A DNA stretch of 64,000 bases, taken from contig WFXF01000017.1 of assembly GCA_015490755.1 (NCBI GenBank), positions 24,492 through 88,491 of the forward strand, read 5' to 3'. Positions 17,083 through 27,332 of this stretch are shown here, one piece after another. A model generated the notes under the pieces. The model was not told the DNA's origin, made no database searches, and saw only the letters and a program-made list of their open reading frames with translations. A program made the position numbers and the translations under genes. The number at the start of each line of letters is the position of its first letter. The first letter of the stretch is position 1. The stretch is from Gammaproteobacteria bacterium (GTDB lineage Bacteria; Pseudomonadota; Gammaproteobacteria; JAADGQ01).

Positions 17083-17724
17083 TTACTTCTCTTCTTCGTT
17101 TCCTGCCGCATCAGAGGGTGCATCTTCGCTTTTATCTATCTCTGCGCCGCGTGTTTTATGAATGGCTACAACAGATTGGTCATGGTCTGCACCGCGTACC
17201 AATTCAGCCAACTCTACGCCTTTGGGTAATTTGATGTCAGACAGATGCAGTGATGAATCAATTTCAAGAGCAGCAATATCCAGCTCCAGATACTCGGGTA
17301 GATCTGCAGGCAAACAGACAACTTCAACTTCACTACATAAATGAGAAACTGTGCCACCCAATTTTACACCAACAGCAGTATCTTCATTTAATAAATGCAA
17401 AGGCACACGCATATGTAACTTTTTCTTCGCATCAACGCGCTGCAGATCCAGGTGTAATATAGCCTGTTTATAAGGGTGACGTTGAAGTGCTTTCACTACA
17501 ACATCCTCTTTTTTGCCACCGACATTAAGGGTCATTACATTAGAATAAAAAGCCTCTTCATTAGACATGTGCCAAACTTTATCGTGCTCCAGTGCAAGCG
17601 GTACAGGAGCCTGCCCGGCACCATAAACTACACCAGGAAACATACCTGCATGACGCAAACGCCGAGAGACACCGGTACCTGTACCTTCACGAACTTCAGC
17701 GTTCAGTACAAAATTTTCGCTCAT
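17083..17724 (-). CDS. rplY: 50S ribosomal protein L25, long (Ctc/TL5) type
   Basis: Binds 5S rRNA in the large ribosomal subunit. The preferred start is the ATG at 17724 (MSENFVLNAEVREGTGTGVS), preceded by GGAGATAAAGTA. The frame is open for 42 more codons upstream, but these run into the prs gene region and have no good start. The 213-aa product has the N-terminal 5S RNA-binding L25 domain (about 1-95) and the C-terminal beta domain of the Ctc group, with an acidic Glu/Lys tail. It follows prs by 26 bp. Confidence 0.94.
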   Translation of the reverse strand: MSENFVLNAEVREGTGTGVSRRLRHAGMFPGVVYGAGQAPVPLALEHDKVWHMSNEEAFYSNVMTLNVGGKKEDVVVKALQRHPYKQAILHLDLQRVDAKKKLHMRVPLHLLNEDTAVGVKLGGTVSHLCSEVEVVCLPADLPEYLELDIAALEIDSSLHLSDIKLPKGVELAELVRGADHDQSVVAIHKTRGAEIDKSEDAPSDAAGNEEEK

Positions 17725-17750
17725 TACTTTATCTCCAAAATATAACGATC

Positions 17751-18704
17751 TTAATCTAAATAGAGTGAACTGACTGACTCTTCCGCACTGATTCGACGAA
17801 TCGCTTCGGCAAGCATGGCCGCAATACTCAACACACGAATTTTGCCACACGCTTGAGCCTCCGCACTTAGCGGAATAGTATTACATACAACCAACTCATC
17901 CAATTGTGAGCGATTGATATTATCCACTGCCGGCCCGGACAGTACCGGGTGTGTACAATATGCCTTGACCTTGGCTGCACCTTCTGATTTCAGTGCATCA
18001 GCCGCCAAGCATAACGTACCTGCAGTATCCACCAAATCATCAACCAATATACAGACCCGGTCTTTTACATCACCTATAATATTCATGACTTTGGCTTCAT
18101 TCGCACGAGGGCGACGCTTGTCAATAATTGCCAAATCAGCATCATCAACTAATTTTGCTACGGCGCGTGCACGCACAACACCACCAACATCAGGTGAAAC
18201 AACCATCAGCGCTGACCCTTTGTCACGCCAGATATCACCTACCAAGATAGGTGACGCATAGATATTATCAACAGGGATATCATAAAATCCCTGTATCTGA
18301 TCAGAGTGCAGATCAATGGTCAATACCCGATCAACACCCACACCCGCCAACATATTGGCAACCACTTTAGCAGAAATCGGAACACGCACAGATCTCGGCC
18401 GACGATCCTGGCGCGAGTAGCCCATATAGGGAGTCACCGCAGTAATACGCCCTGCCGAAGAGCGACGCAATGCATCAACCATCACCATCAATTCCATCAG
18501 GTTATCGTTGGTCGGCGCACACGTAGATTGAACAACGAATACATCCTGCCCCCTGACATTTTCCAGAAGCTCAACCTTGATTTCACCATCACTAAAGCGC
18601 TCAACAGAAGCCTGACCTAAAGGAATACCAAGATAATCGGCAATATCACTTGCCAGCTCTGGCACAGCATTGCCAGAAAAAACCATCATTTTATTCTCAG
18701 ACAC
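17751..18704 (-). CDS. prs: Ribose-phosphate pyrophosphokinase
   Basis: Makes PRPP from ribose 5-phosphate and ATP for nucleotide, His and Trp synthesis. The preferred start is a GTG at 18704, placed after GGAG with a 6-base spacer, giving 317 aa, the usual family length. The open frame begins 8 codons earlier without support. Motifs seen are [45 protein letters not shown], the [16 protein letters not shown] loop, and the PRPP-binding [10 protein letters not shown]. It lies after the tRNA-Gln gene and its terminator, as in Pseudomonas. Confidence 0.96.
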   Translation of the reverse strand: MSENKMMVFSGNAVPELASDIADYLGIPLGQASVERFSDGEIKVELLENVRGQDVFVVQSTCAPTNDNLMELMVMVDALRRSSAGRITAVTPYMGYSRQDRRPRSVRVPISAKVVANMLAGVGVDRVLTIDLHSDQIQGFYDIPVDNIYASPILVGDIWRDKGSALMVVSPDVGGVVRARAVAKLVDDADLAIIDKRRPRANEAKVMNIIGDVKDRVCILVDDLVDTAGTLCLAADALKSEGAAKVKAYCTHPVLSGPAVDNINRSQLDELVVCNTIPLSAEAQACGKIRVLSIAAMLAEAIRRISAEESVSSLYLD

Positions 18705-18802
18705 TATCCTCTCCAGGAAACTTGCCAAGCATTGAAACGCCTATATCGAATATTAATACAAAGTAGTCTGAAAGCATAAATTCTGACTGAAAGTTCAACA
18801 TA

Positions 18803-18834
18803 AATAAAAAAAGGGCACCCAATAAAGGTGCCCT
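18803..18834 (-). terminator. Terminator between tRNA-Gln and prs
   Basis: Stem AGGGCACC (18812-18819) with GGTGCCCT (18827-18834) and a 7-base loop; on the minus strand it is followed by a run of seven T. It sits 6 bp after the tRNA 3' end and probably separates the tRNA/ispE transcript from prs. Confidence 0.85.
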
Positions 18835-18840
18835 GAAAAC

Positions 18841-18915
18841 TGGCTGGGGTACCAGGATTCGAACCTGGGAATGCAAGGATCAAAACCTTGTGCCTTACCG
18901 CTTGGCGATACCCCA
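18841..18915 (-). tRNA. tRNA-Gln (anticodon TTG)
   Basis: The minus strand reads TGGGGTATCGCCAAGCGGTA at the 5' end. The anticodon arm CAAGG-TTTTGAT-CCTTG has anticodon TTG, the T arm is CCAGG-TTCGAAT-CCTGG, and the acceptor end is TACCCCA-G-CCA with CCA encoded. The length is 75 nt. The acceptor pairs U1-A72-type typical of glutamine tRNAs. It lies between ispE and prs. Confidence 0.97.
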
Positions 18916-18933
18916 ATAAACTTTGAAGCTATA

Positions 18934-19779
18934 TTAATTTACAATCCCAATCAGTGGTGACTGATTTCTTCCCCTTCCCACAAAACCTTTCCATTTCTCA
19001 GGCAGCAGCTTTAATACGTGACAAGCTTCTCTTTCACTATCAAACGCTGCGAAGATACAGGCACCTGTTCCACTCATACGTGCACTCGAAAATTGACTCA
19101 GCCAATTCAGTGCATCGAAAACTTCAGGATAACGCTTGCAAACAACCGGTTCGCATACATTATTTCCTTCACCAGCGAAGAAGTGCCGCATTGTGATAGG
19201 ATTTGAATCTCTTGTCAATTGCGGATCTGAAAAAATTTCAGCCGTCGAAATTTGACAACCAGGCATCACAACAAGGAACCAGGGCTCAGGCAGGTCGATC
19301 GGCTGAAGATTTTCACCAACACCGCTCGCCCATGCAGCAGTACCATGCACAAACACCGGAACATCCGCACCCAATTGCAAACCCAACGCAGCAAGTTTTT
19401 TTTTTGAAAAGCCCAACCCCCACAACTGATTAAGCGCCACCAAAGTCGTTGCGGCATCGGAACTTCCTCCGCCCAAACCACCACCCATAGGTAATTTTTT
19501 ATCAATATTAATATCAACACCACAATGGTCACAGCCTGCTTTTTCTTTTAATAAACGTGCAGCACGAACCATTAAATTATCATCTGATGGCACCCCAGAC
19601 AGCGGCGTAACACACCGAACAATCCCATCATTACGAACATCAAAACCAATCAAATCACAATAATCCACAAACTGAAATACTGTTTGAAGCATATGATAGC
19701 CATCTTCCCGACGACCCGTAATGTGCAAAAAAAGATTAATTTTAGCGGGTGCTGGCCAATATTCCGGAAAACAGCTCAT
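18934..19779 (-). CDS. ispE: 4-diphosphocytidyl-2-C-methyl-D-erythritol kinase
   Basis: A GHMP-family kinase of the MEP isoprenoid pathway. The 281-aa protein starts with WPAPAKINLFLHITGRREDGYH and has the ATP loop PMGGGLGGGSSDAATTL. The C-terminal MSGTGACIFAAF motif is also present. Its ATG overlaps the lolB stop (ATGA). It supplies IPP/DMAPP for ubiquinone, undecaprenol and the squalene synthase product at 43 kb. Confidence 0.96.
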   Translation of the reverse strand: MSCFPEYWPAPAKINLFLHITGRREDGYHMLQTVFQFVDYCDLIGFDVRNDGIVRCVTPLSGVPSDDNLMVRAARLLKEKAGCDHCGVDINIDKKLPMGGGLGGGSSDAATTLVALNQLWGLGFSKKKLAALGLQLGADVPVFVHGTAAWASGVGENLQPIDLPEPWFLVVMPGCQISTAEIFSDPQLTRDSNPITMRHFFAGEGNNVCEPVVCKRYPEVFDALNWLSQFSSARMSGTGACIFAAFDSEREACHVLKLLPEKWKGFVGRGRNQSPLIGIVN

Positions 19780-20405
19780 TCATGAATCTCCCAGTGATTC
19801 ACAACCATACGCACCCTATATGGCTCTCGACTCAAAAATATTTTACCGGGCAAATCAATATGACCCACACGTGAGTAACGATTATAAGTAATCACCCACC
19901 CATCCTGCCTCAACTCTTTCAAATGCCCATAAACATCCAGTTGATAACTCACAATCTCCCCTGGAGCAAACGCACCTTTCACCCAATAGCGAAAACGCTC
20001 CACCGGCACTTCCCAACCTGCATTTTGACCTATCAATTCACCAATATTTTTCACATAAAGATTTTTTTGTTTTGGCAAATCAACAATAGCACCAGCATCA
20101 TCGCCCTTAGCGTGCACCATTTGTCGCCCTAATGGCCCCAATAAACGCAAATCAAATTTACTTTTACTTTGCTTCCATAATAGAGATGCGCTGCCATTCT
20201 GTTCTCCGCCCTTTATTGCAATACGCCCATCAAATTCCCATGATTGCAATAACGCCAACTGCTTTTGATGCGTCAATCCAAGAGATTCATTATCAATATT
20301 CAAGTGCGCTTCAGGAGCCATAACAGCACAACCGCTCAAGAATACAGTAACAACTAAAAACAGAATATTCAAAATAAAATTATTGCGCCAAAAAACGCTC
20401 AACAA
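19776..20405 (-). CDS. lolB: Outer-membrane lipoprotein receptor LolB
   Basis: Receives lipoproteins from LolA and inserts them in the outer membrane. The 209-aa product has a signal peptide with lipobox LSGC near residue 26, and the LolB fold with WEFDGRIAIKGGEQNGSASL and LLGPLGRQMVHAKGD. The start appears to be TTG (two in tandem at 20405/20402), overlapping the end of the upstream TPR gene by 26 bp. Its position next to ispE is the conserved gammaproteobacterial arrangement. Confidence 0.9.
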   Translation of the reverse strand: MLSVFWRNNFILNILFLVVTVFLSGCAVMAPEAHLNIDNESLGLTHQKQLALLQSWEFDGRIAIKGGEQNGSASLLWKQSKSKFDLRLLGPLGRQMVHAKGDDAGAIVDLPKQKNLYVKNIGELIGQNAGWEVPVERFRYWVKGAFAPGEIVSYQLDVYGHLKELRQDGWVITYNRYSRVGHIDLPGKIFLSREPYRVRMVVNHWEIHE

Positions 20406-22101
20406 CCCCTAATAGCGCCTTGTGTTCGGGGGCATTTTTCAATGCTTGATCCCAAATAAATTTCGCACCTTCATGCTCACCGGTCACCCACAAAACCTCA
20501 CCCAGATGTGCAGCAACCTCAGCGTCCTCTCCTAGCTCATAGGCTCGACGCAGATATTTCACCGCCTTTTCATATTCACCAAGACGATAATACAACCATC
20601 CAACACTATCAATAATATAATAGCTTTGTGGATCCAATGCCAAAGCTCGCAACAGATAATCTTTAGCTTTTTCAAGATCCCTACCTTGTTCAACCAATGC
20701 ATACCCCAATGCATTCAACGCATGAGTATTTTTTGGATCTGAAGCAATAATTGCCTCAAGATCCTGTTTCATCTGTTCTTTATATCCAGCTTTTTCTGCC
20801 ACCATTGCTCGTGCATACAACAGATCATGATTACCCGGCAACTGCCTAAGCCCCCGACCATATACCTCAATTGCATCTTCAAACTGCATCGCATCACGTA
20901 ATAACTCACCCTGAACCACAAAAATACGCTCAACTTCTGTAGCACTTACAGGCTCTACCGATTCAAGGTAACCTCTCGCAGCATCCAAATCCCCCTGCCT
21001 GGCCGTGTTATAAGCCAAACGGATTTGTGCATCAAAATAGGCTTCACCCAAGTTGACTGAAGAGTAATAGTCAATCGCTTCCGCATAAGCACCTTTACGC
21101 TCTGCAAGCCACCCTAAATAGTAGTTTGCTTCATCACTATAAACCCCTATTTCCAGTAATCGCTGCATATAATCCTGAGCCAACTCCCAGCGACCAACAT
21201 TTAACGCAAGCCCTCCCAAAGACAAAATAACGTCACCATCCAGAGGTGATTGTGCTTCGATCAATTTAAATTGAATAACAGCATCTTCATCACGCCCCAA
21301 AGTCTCTAGTAACTGCGCATACCATTTACGTAATTTCAGATCATCCGGGTATTGGGTTATTGCCTGCGATAAATATTTTAGTGCCGCTTCATTGTCATTC
21401 TGGGCTTGTAAAATTCGAATCTGCAATAACAGGGCGTCCGCTCTTTCAGGCTTTAAACTACGCGCATACGTAATTGCAGACAACGCCGCACCGAGCTCAT
21501 TCACACGCAAAGCCAACTGACTATACGCTACCAAGGCATCAACATTACGCGGGTAATCAGCAATAAATTCCTGCATCACAAATAGTGCATCATCACTATT
21601 CAGCTCGCTCATTAAAAGCTCAGCCACACCAAAAAAACCATACTCTTCACCATCTTCCTTCATAGACAGAGTATGTTCAAGTTGCTCCTGCACTAACTCA
21701 AGTTGACCGTTTCGCATGTAAAACAAAGCCAAAAAATATCTGGCCTTCACACTTTCAGGCTCAATATCAACCCAATGCTGAGCCACCTGCAAACCAGCCT
21801 CTGTTTGATCTGCATTCAACGCCATATAACACGCACGCATCGCCAGTGCAGGATTTCTACTCTCCAGTACTATAGAAAGATATTCGTTAACAGCCCGTTG
21901 CAACTGCCCCCGCTGATAGGCAGTCTCCGCCAACAATACTTGATAGATTTGCTTTTCATAGTTTACCTGCACCCTATTGTTGTGCGATGCATAAGCATCC
22001 AGAAGAACTACCGGCTTTTCATCCGTGCGATGAGAAGTCGTCGCACAACCAGCTATTAAAAGCAAACTAAAAACCAGAAAAACCTGGCACCAAAACTTCA
22101 T
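20380..22101 (-). CDS. TPR-repeat outer-membrane lipoprotein (LbcA-like)
   Basis: A 573-aa lipoprotein starting at the ATG at 22101 (MKFWCQVFLVFSLLLIAGCA), with lipobox LIAGC and an AGAGG site upstream. The rest is a long alpha solenoid of TPR motifs from about residue 45 to the end, such as ALNALGYALVEQGRDLEKAK and YYRLGEYEKAVKYLRRAYEL. Its position next to lolB and hemA matches Pseudomonas PA4667, LbcA. That protein is the outer-membrane adaptor that helps the periplasmic protease CtpA degrade peptidoglycan hydrolases. Equivalence is inferred from architecture and synteny. Confidence 0.85.
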   Translation of the reverse strand: MKFWCQVFLVFSLLLIAGCATTSHRTDEKPVVLLDAYASHNNRVQVNYEKQIYQVLLAETAYQRGQLQRAVNEYLSIVLESRNPALAMRACYMALNADQTEAGLQVAQHWVDIEPESVKARYFLALFYMRNGQLELVQEQLEHTLSMKEDGEEYGFFGVAELLMSELNSDDALFVMQEFIADYPRNVDALVAYSQLALRVNELGAALSAITYARSLKPERADALLLQIRILQAQNDNEAALKYLSQAITQYPDDLKLRKWYAQLLETLGRDEDAVIQFKLIEAQSPLDGDVILSLGGLALNVGRWELAQDYMQRLLEIGVYSDEANYYLGWLAERKGAYAEAIDYYSSVNLGEAYFDAQIRLAYNTARQGDLDAARGYLESVEPVSATEVERIFVVQGELLRDAMQFEDAIEVYGRGLRQLPGNHDLLYARAMVAEKAGYKEQMKQDLEAIIASDPKNTHALNALGYALVEQGRDLEKAKDYLLRALALDPQSYYIIDSVGWLYYRLGEYEKAVKYLRRAYELGEDAEVAAHLGEVLWVTGEHEGAKFIWDQALKNAPEHKALLGVVERFLAQ

Positions 22102-22238
22102 TAAAAAACCTCTTTCAACCACAATTCACAGATTAATTTCAGCATTACTTCGTCAATCAACCTCTGCTATACTGATTAAAATTTATTACTTTTATACTTT
22201 AAAAGTTCCCTTTAATCACTGATTCAAGGTTATGAGTT

Positions 22239-23501
22239 GTGCCTTTACTTGCCCTTGGCGTTAATCACAAAACAGCCCCTGTTAATATTCGTGAGCGCGT
22301 TGCGTTCCCCCCTGAGCATGTTCCCTCTGCTTTGCGTGAGCTGACAACTCATCCTAAAATAAGCGAAGCCGTCATAGTTTCCACCTGCAATCGCACAGAA
22401 ATTGTTTGCTGTGGGGAAACAAGTGATGCTGATATTATTATCGACTGGTTTAGCCATTATCACAACATAAAACCAGATGAGATAACACCACACCTATACA
22501 CTCACCCCAACCAATATGCTGTACAACACTTGCTACGAGTCAGTTGCGGTCTGGATTCACTGATCCTGGGTGAACCGCAGATTTTGGGGCAAATAAAAGC
22601 AGCATACACCACTGCGGTTCAAAGCGGCTCAATCGGGACACTGCTTGGGCGACTATTCCAACATACATTTTCAGTTGCCAAGCAGGTACGCAGTGATACA
22701 GCCATTGGCTCCAGCCCGGTCTCTGTCGCATTTGCTGCCGTCAACCTGGCAAAACAGATTTTCTCAGGCTTTGAAAAACATACTGTACTATTGATTGGTG
22801 CAGGCGAAACAATTGAACTTGCGGCACGCCACCTGCATGAAAATGGTATTGGTAGGATCATAGTCGCCAACCGAACGGTTGAACGTGCACGTAACCTTGC
22901 CAACCAATTTAATGGTTATGGCATCACACTCGCCGAAATTCCAGCCCACCTTTCTGAAGCAGACATTGTCATTTCCTCAACAGCCAGCCAGCTCCCTATT
23001 TTAGGTAAAGGCGCGGTTGAACGTGCAATCAAGGTTCGTAAACATCGCCCCATACTCATGGTCGATATCGCCGTACCACGGGATATCGAACCTGAAGTTG
23101 GCACACTGGATGACGTTTATTTATACACAGTTGATGATCTTCAGGAAATTATCGAAGAAGGATTAAAATCACGCAAGGAAGCCGCAAAACAAGCTGAAGA
23201 GATCATTGACACCGAAGTGAGCCACTTCATGGGCTGGTTACGTTCACTGGATGCAGTCGCAACAATACGTGCCTACCGAAACTCAGCCGATCGACTCAGA
23301 GATATCGAGCTATCAAAAGCTCTGCGTCTGATACAAAAAGGCGAAGCTCCTGAAAAAGTATTACAAAATGCTTTACGCAACCTCACTAACAAACTTATTC
23401 ACCCTGCCAGCACCCAGATGCGCCAAGCCGGTTTTGATGGCCGCACTGAGATATTACAAGCTGCACGGGAACTGCTGGACATCAAAGAACAGGACATCTA
23501 A
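22239..23501 (+). CDS. hemA: Glutamyl-tRNA reductase
   Basis: The first committed enzyme of C5-pathway haem synthesis. The 420-aa protein starts at GTG and shows [17 protein letters not shown], the catalytic-cysteine region VSTCNRTEI, and the [13 protein letters not shown] segment. The NADPH loop [15 protein letters not shown] and the C-terminal dimerisation helix are also present. It is divergent from the TPR lipoprotein and overlaps prfA by 1 nt (TAATG). An out-of-frame ATG 7 bases before the GTG opens a 10-codon frame across the start. Confidence 0.96.
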   Translation: MPLLALGVNHKTAPVNIRERVAFPPEHVPSALRELTTHPKISEAVIVSTCNRTEIVCCGETSDADIIIDWFSHYHNIKPDEITPHLYTHPNQYAVQHLLRVSCGLDSLILGEPQILGQIKAAYTTAVQSGSIGTLLGRLFQHTFSVAKQVRSDTAIGSSPVSVAFAAVNLAKQIFSGFEKHTVLLIGAGETIELAARHLHENGIGRIIVANRTVERARNLANQFNGYGITLAEIPAHLSEADIVISSTASQLPILGKGAVERAIKVRKHRPILMVDIAVPRDIEPEVGTLDDVYLYTVDDLQEIIEEGLKSRKEAAKQAEEIIDTEVSHFMGWLRSLDAVATIRAYRNSADRLRDIELSKALRLIQKGEAPEKVLQNALRNLTNKLIHPASTQMRQAGFDGRTEILQAARELLDIKEQDI

Positions 23502-24589
23502 TGCCCCTAAAACCCTCTATTACTGAAAAACTGGATACACTCGTCGACCGTTTAGATGAAATCAACGCTCTACTTTCAGACCCGGAAACCATTGCTGATC
23601 AAAATAAATTTCGAACGCTTTCACAAGAGCACGCTCAGATCACACCCACGGTTGACTGCTTCCTGAAATACCAATCTGCCTGCGAAAATATTGAAACCGC
23701 CACAGAAATGCTATCAGATGACGATGCTGATATGCGAGAAATGGCCGCCGAAGAACTAAAACAAGCCAAAGAGCAGCAAGACAGCTTGTCACTTGAGCTT
23801 CAAAAAATGCTACTGCCCTCCGACCCACATGACAATAGCAATATCTTCCTGGAAATTCGTGCAGGCACTGGCGGTGATGAAGCTGCCCTTTTTGCAGGGG
23901 ATCTATTCCGTATGTATAGTCGATATGCTGAAACAGAGCGCTGGCAAATTGAGATTATCAGCTGTAATGAAGGCGAGCACGGTGGTTACAAAGAGATCAT
24001 CTCACGTATTGTCGGAGCAGGCGCTTATTCACGACTAAAATTTGAGTCGGGCGCACATAGGGTACAGCGAGTTCCCAGCACTGAGTCACAAGGCCGGGTT
24101 CACACTTCAGCCTGTACCGTCGCAGTTATGCCTGAAGCTGATGAACTTGATGAAATCGTCATAAATCCAGCCGATTTACGTGTAGATACCTTCCGCGCCT
24201 CAGGTGCAGGCGGACAGCACGTCAATAAAACAGACTCGGCAATTCGCTTAACGCATCTGCCCACAGGTACCGTTGTAGAGTGTCAGGATGAGCGCTCACA
24301 GCACAAAAATCGTGCTCGTGCCATGTCACTGCTTTCAGCCAGACTTTTGTCCGCACAGCAAGATAAACTTGATACCGAACAAGCCGAAACACGCCGCAGC
24401 CTTGTTGGCAGTGGTGATCGTTCTGAACGAATTCGCACCTACAATTTTCCACAAGGCCGCATCACTGACCATCGAATCAATCTGACACTCTATAAACTGG
24501 ATGAAATTATCTCAGGCAGCTTAAACCAGGTGATTGACCCGTTAGTGAATGAATACCAAGCTGACCAACTCGCCGCATTGAGTGAATAA
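23501..24589 (+). CDS. prfA: Peptide chain release factor 1
   Basis: Terminates translation at UAA and UAG. The 362-aa length is standard. The hydrolysis motif [15 protein letters not shown] and the RF1 tripeptide region ([20 protein letters not shown], with PxT-type PST) are present. It is coupled to hemA. The release-factor methylase gene prmC, which normally follows, is absent; a MoxR gene begins 8 bp later. Confidence 0.97.
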   Translation: MPLKPSITEKLDTLVDRLDEINALLSDPETIADQNKFRTLSQEHAQITPTVDCFLKYQSACENIETATEMLSDDDADMREMAAEELKQAKEQQDSLSLELQKMLLPSDPHDNSNIFLEIRAGTGGDEAALFAGDLFRMYSRYAETERWQIEIISCNEGEHGGYKEIISRIVGAGAYSRLKFESGAHRVQRVPSTESQGRVHTSACTVAVMPEADELDEIVINPADLRVDTFRASGAGGQHVNKTDSAIRLTHLPTGTVVECQDERSQHKNRARAMSLLSARLLSAQQDKLDTEQAETRRSLVGSGDRSERIRTYNFPQGRITDHRINLTLYKLDEIISGSLNQVIDPLVNEYQADQLAALSE

Positions 24590-24597
24590 ATCCCCCC

Positions 24598-25554
24598 ATG
24601 AGAGAGTATTTCACCGCACTTCAAGGTCACCTGGAGCAACAGATCATTGGCCAGAGCACACTGCTGGAACGGCTACTGATTACCGCACTCACTGGTGGAC
24701 ATATTTTAGTCGAAGGCCCTCCAGGGCTTGCCAAAACGACAGCCGTGCGCACTCTGGCTCACAGCATGGCGCTGCACTTTCAGCGCATTCAATTCACCCC
24801 CGACATGATTCCAGGTGACATCACCGGCAGTGATATTTTTATTCCACAAGAAGGCCAATTCCAGTTTATAAAAGGTCCAATCTTTCATGAAATCATCCTG
24901 GCTGATGAAATCAATCGTGCGCCCCCCAAAGTGCAATCTGCACTACTGGAAGCTATGGAGGAACGGCAAGTCACCGTAGGTGGTACAACTCGCAAGCTGC
25001 CTCCTGTCTTTATGGTCATGGCCACACAAAATCCAATTGAACAAGAAGGTACTTACCCACTGCCCGAAGCACAGCTTGATCGGTTCTTGATGAAGTTTAA
25101 ACTTACCTACCCCACAGCGGATCATGAGCTAACAATTTTACAACAACACAACCAGCAGCTGTGTGAGCCTGCAACATCTAAAATAGAAGCCAGCCTGACA
25201 CCTGATCAGCTTTTAGAAGTCCGCGATAAAATTAATGCTATTTATATCGATGAAATGCTGGAGCGTTACATTGTCACATTAGTTAATGCAACACGAACTC
25301 CAGAGCAATGGGATGATGAAGTATCGGCCTGGATTGAACGTGGTGCATCTCCAAGAGCCACTCTGGCACTGGCACACGCCAGCCGTGCACGCGCTTATTT
25401 GCATGGTCGTGACTTTGTTGAACCGGCTGATATTATCGACCTGGCTTACGACATACTCAACCACCGTATTGCGCTCAGCTTTGCGGCACGCACTGAAAGC
25501 ATCACCTGCAAACAAGCCATTAAGCGCCTGGTAGAAAAGGTTCCCGTGCCATAG
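24598..25554 (+). CDS. MoxR-family AAA+ ATPase
   Basis: A 318-aa chaperone-like AAA+ protein with Walker A EGPPGLAKT (about residues 40-48), Walker B ILADEINRAPPKVQSALLEA and the sensor motif MATQNPIEQEGTYPLPEAQL, all diagnostic for MoxR. MoxR proteins usually act with DUF58 and von Willebrand A proteins in maturation or envelope-stress roles. None is encoded next to this gene; the gene on the other side is convergent. It may depend on prfA for transcription. Confidence 0.93.
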   Translation: MREYFTALQGHLEQQIIGQSTLLERLLITALTGGHILVEGPPGLAKTTAVRTLAHSMALHFQRIQFTPDMIPGDITGSDIFIPQEGQFQFIKGPIFHEIILADEINRAPPKVQSALLEAMEERQVTVGGTTRKLPPVFMVMATQNPIEQEGTYPLPEAQLDRFLMKFKLTYPTADHELTILQQHNQQLCEPATSKIEASLTPDQLLEVRDKINAIYIDEMLERYIVTLVNATRTPEQWDDEVSAWIERGASPRATLALAHASRARAYLHGRDFVEPADIIDLAYDILNHRIALSFAARTESITCKQAIKRLVEKVPVP

Positions 25555-25563
25555 CGCGCACCT

Positions 25564-27288
25564 TCACGACCTCAACAAAAACCACCACAAAGTCGCTAAC
25601 CACAGTACAAAACAACCCGCCGCAACGCCCTGCCATACAAGCAGCGGATTACGCTGAAGCAATGGCTGAAAATCAGCACCATTAACATCTCTTTTTGGTG
25701 TTTTAAAATCGTATAAAAACTCTGAAAGCAAGCCATAGCGATCCGCTGGATTGGGAGCGACCGCTTTTTTAAGTGCAGCATCCACCCATTCAGGAATATC
25801 AAGCCGCCACTTACGTGCCGGAATATATTTCATATCGCTATAACTGCGCAGTTTGAAACTATTGATATTTTTTTCTTTATAGGGCAGGTGACCTGTTAAC
25901 ATTTCATAAACAATCACACCTAACGAAAAAATATCAGATCGATTCGTTCCCTGTTCACCCATCATATATTCAGGCGCAGTATAGTTGAGCGTCCCCATTG
26001 GGTGGTCAGGGTTGATCACTGAAGTAATTTCAGTAATACCTGCCACCTTGGTCGAGCCAAAATCAATAATTTTCACTCGACCTGAAGTATCAATCATGAT
26101 GTTATCAGGCTTCAAATCCTGATGAACCATATCCTGACGATGAAAAGCACGTAGCGCCTGAATGATCTGTTCGACAATCGGCCTAACCTCAGATAATAGC
26201 GGTTCACTGTTCTCTTGAATCCACTCTTTAAGGTTTTGCCCCTCAATATATTCAGTTTTGAAATAGAGACAGGTTCTATGACGTCCAGAGATATAAGGTT
26301 TCATCACCCCTGGATGATTGATTCGCTGCCCCACCCACTGCTCTTGAATAAAACCATTCAGATAGGTTGGATCATCCTCATAGTTAACCGAAGGTGTTTT
26401 CAAAACAATTTTGGTCTGATTCGCACTGTCTTCGGCTAAATAAACCTGCCCCCGCGCACTTTCGGCAATAGTCTGCAGAATTTTAAAACCATCAATAATC
26501 ATTCCTGGCTGCAAATCTGGTGGAAATGGCAGCCTGGTTAATTTTTGAAAAACCTCCTCTTCCGTCTCTTCCGGCAAACTTTCAACTTCAAAAATTAATG
26601 CCGTCACGTTATCGGGTGTTTTATTAGCCAGTGCTTTTTCCACAATCTTTTGTGCCCGCTCAGCGACAGGAGTTGCCTCTGATACGATTTCACACATTAA
26701 ATCGTGATCAACAAAATCATGAACCCCATCCGTGGTTAAAAGAAAGGTATCTTTAACCCGCAGATCAATTCCACGGCAATCCACCTCAAGATGGTTATCG
26801 ACTCCCAAGGCTCGACTCAAATAAATACGGCCTCCCCCCATATCAGCCATGTGATCCCGTGTTAGCTGCTCAAGACCACCATCACGCAAACGATAGATAC
26901 GGGAATCACCAATATGAAACAGATAGGCTTGTGTCGATTTAAACACAATGGATGAAAAGGTTGTCACCAACCCTTTCATCGTGCTGCTTTCATCCTGACC
27001 TTGGCGAAACAGCCATGAATTTAATGCCACAAGTATTTTTTGCGCTGACTTTTTAACTGTCCAGCTATCGGGTGTGCTGTAATAATCCTCAATAAAATTT
27101 TTAACACTGGTGCGCGCAGCCTCGCCGCCGTAATCACTGCTACTCACACCATCGGCAATGACACCGACAACGCCTTTAAAACGCAGGACATCACCCTCTG
27201 GATGACAATAATTAAAATCATCCTGATTTTCATCTTTAGGGCCAATATCACTATACCCAGCTACTTTTATTTTTAATTCTGCAGCCAT
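25564..27288 (-). CDS. Fused PP2C phosphatase - Ser/Thr kinase, membrane-anchored
   Basis: A bifunctional signalling protein of 574 aa. Residues about 5-250 are a PP2C phosphatase (SDIGPKDENQDDF, VIADGVSSSDYGGEAA, GDSRIYRL, TTDGVHDF, KTPDNVTALIF, with the metal Asp residues). Residues about 270-525 are a Hanks-type kinase (VLKTP lysine, HQDLKPDNIMID catalytic loop, IIDFGSTKV, APEYMMG). A single C-terminal transmembrane helix (about 552-570) anchors it facing the cytoplasm. The standard HRD is HQD here, but the catalytic Asp is intact. It follows narK by 44 bp; the pairing with a NasA/NarK-type nitrate transporter is also seen in Pseudomonas. Confidence 0.93.
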   Translation of the reverse strand: MAAELKIKVAGYSDIGPKDENQDDFNYCHPEGDVLRFKGVVGVIADGVSSSDYGGEAARTSVKNFIEDYYSTPDSWTVKKSAQKILVALNSWLFRQGQDESSTMKGLVTTFSSIVFKSTQAYLFHIGDSRIYRLRDGGLEQLTRDHMADMGGGRIYLSRALGVDNHLEVDCRGIDLRVKDTFLLTTDGVHDFVDHDLMCEIVSEATPVAERAQKIVEKALANKTPDNVTALIFEVESLPEETEEEVFQKLTRLPFPPDLQPGMIIDGFKILQTIAESARGQVYLAEDSANQTKIVLKTPSVNYEDDPTYLNGFIQEQWVGQRINHPGVMKPYISGRHRTCLYFKTEYIEGQNLKEWIQENSEPLLSEVRPIVEQIIQALRAFHRQDMVHQDLKPDNIMIDTSGRVKIIDFGSTKVAGITEITSVINPDHPMGTLNYTAPEYMMGEQGTNRSDIFSLGVIVYEMLTGHLPYKEKNINSFKLRSYSDMKYIPARKWRLDIPEWVDAALKKAVAPNPADRYGLLSEFLYDFKTPKRDVNGADFQPLLQRNPLLVWQGVAAGCFVLWLATLWWFLLRS

Positions 27289-27332
27289 TGGTTACAGTTC
27301 CTGTTTTTTAAACAAAGCCGTTTTAAATACTA

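Noticed and set aside
16858..17850. Longer start for rplY at 17850 (255 aa)
   Set aside because: The extra 42 codons overlap the prs 3' end and lack a ribosome site. The ATG at 17724 has GGAG and matches the family N-terminus.
18704..18916. 70-codon minus-strand frame over tRNA-Gln
   Set aside because: It covers the whole tRNA gene and its terminator, so it cannot be a real protein gene.
25564..27288. Kinase domain as a pseudokinase because HRD reads HQD
   Set aside because: The catalytic Asp, the Lys-Pro-Asn loop, DFG and the ATP-binding Lys are all present, so activity is likely.
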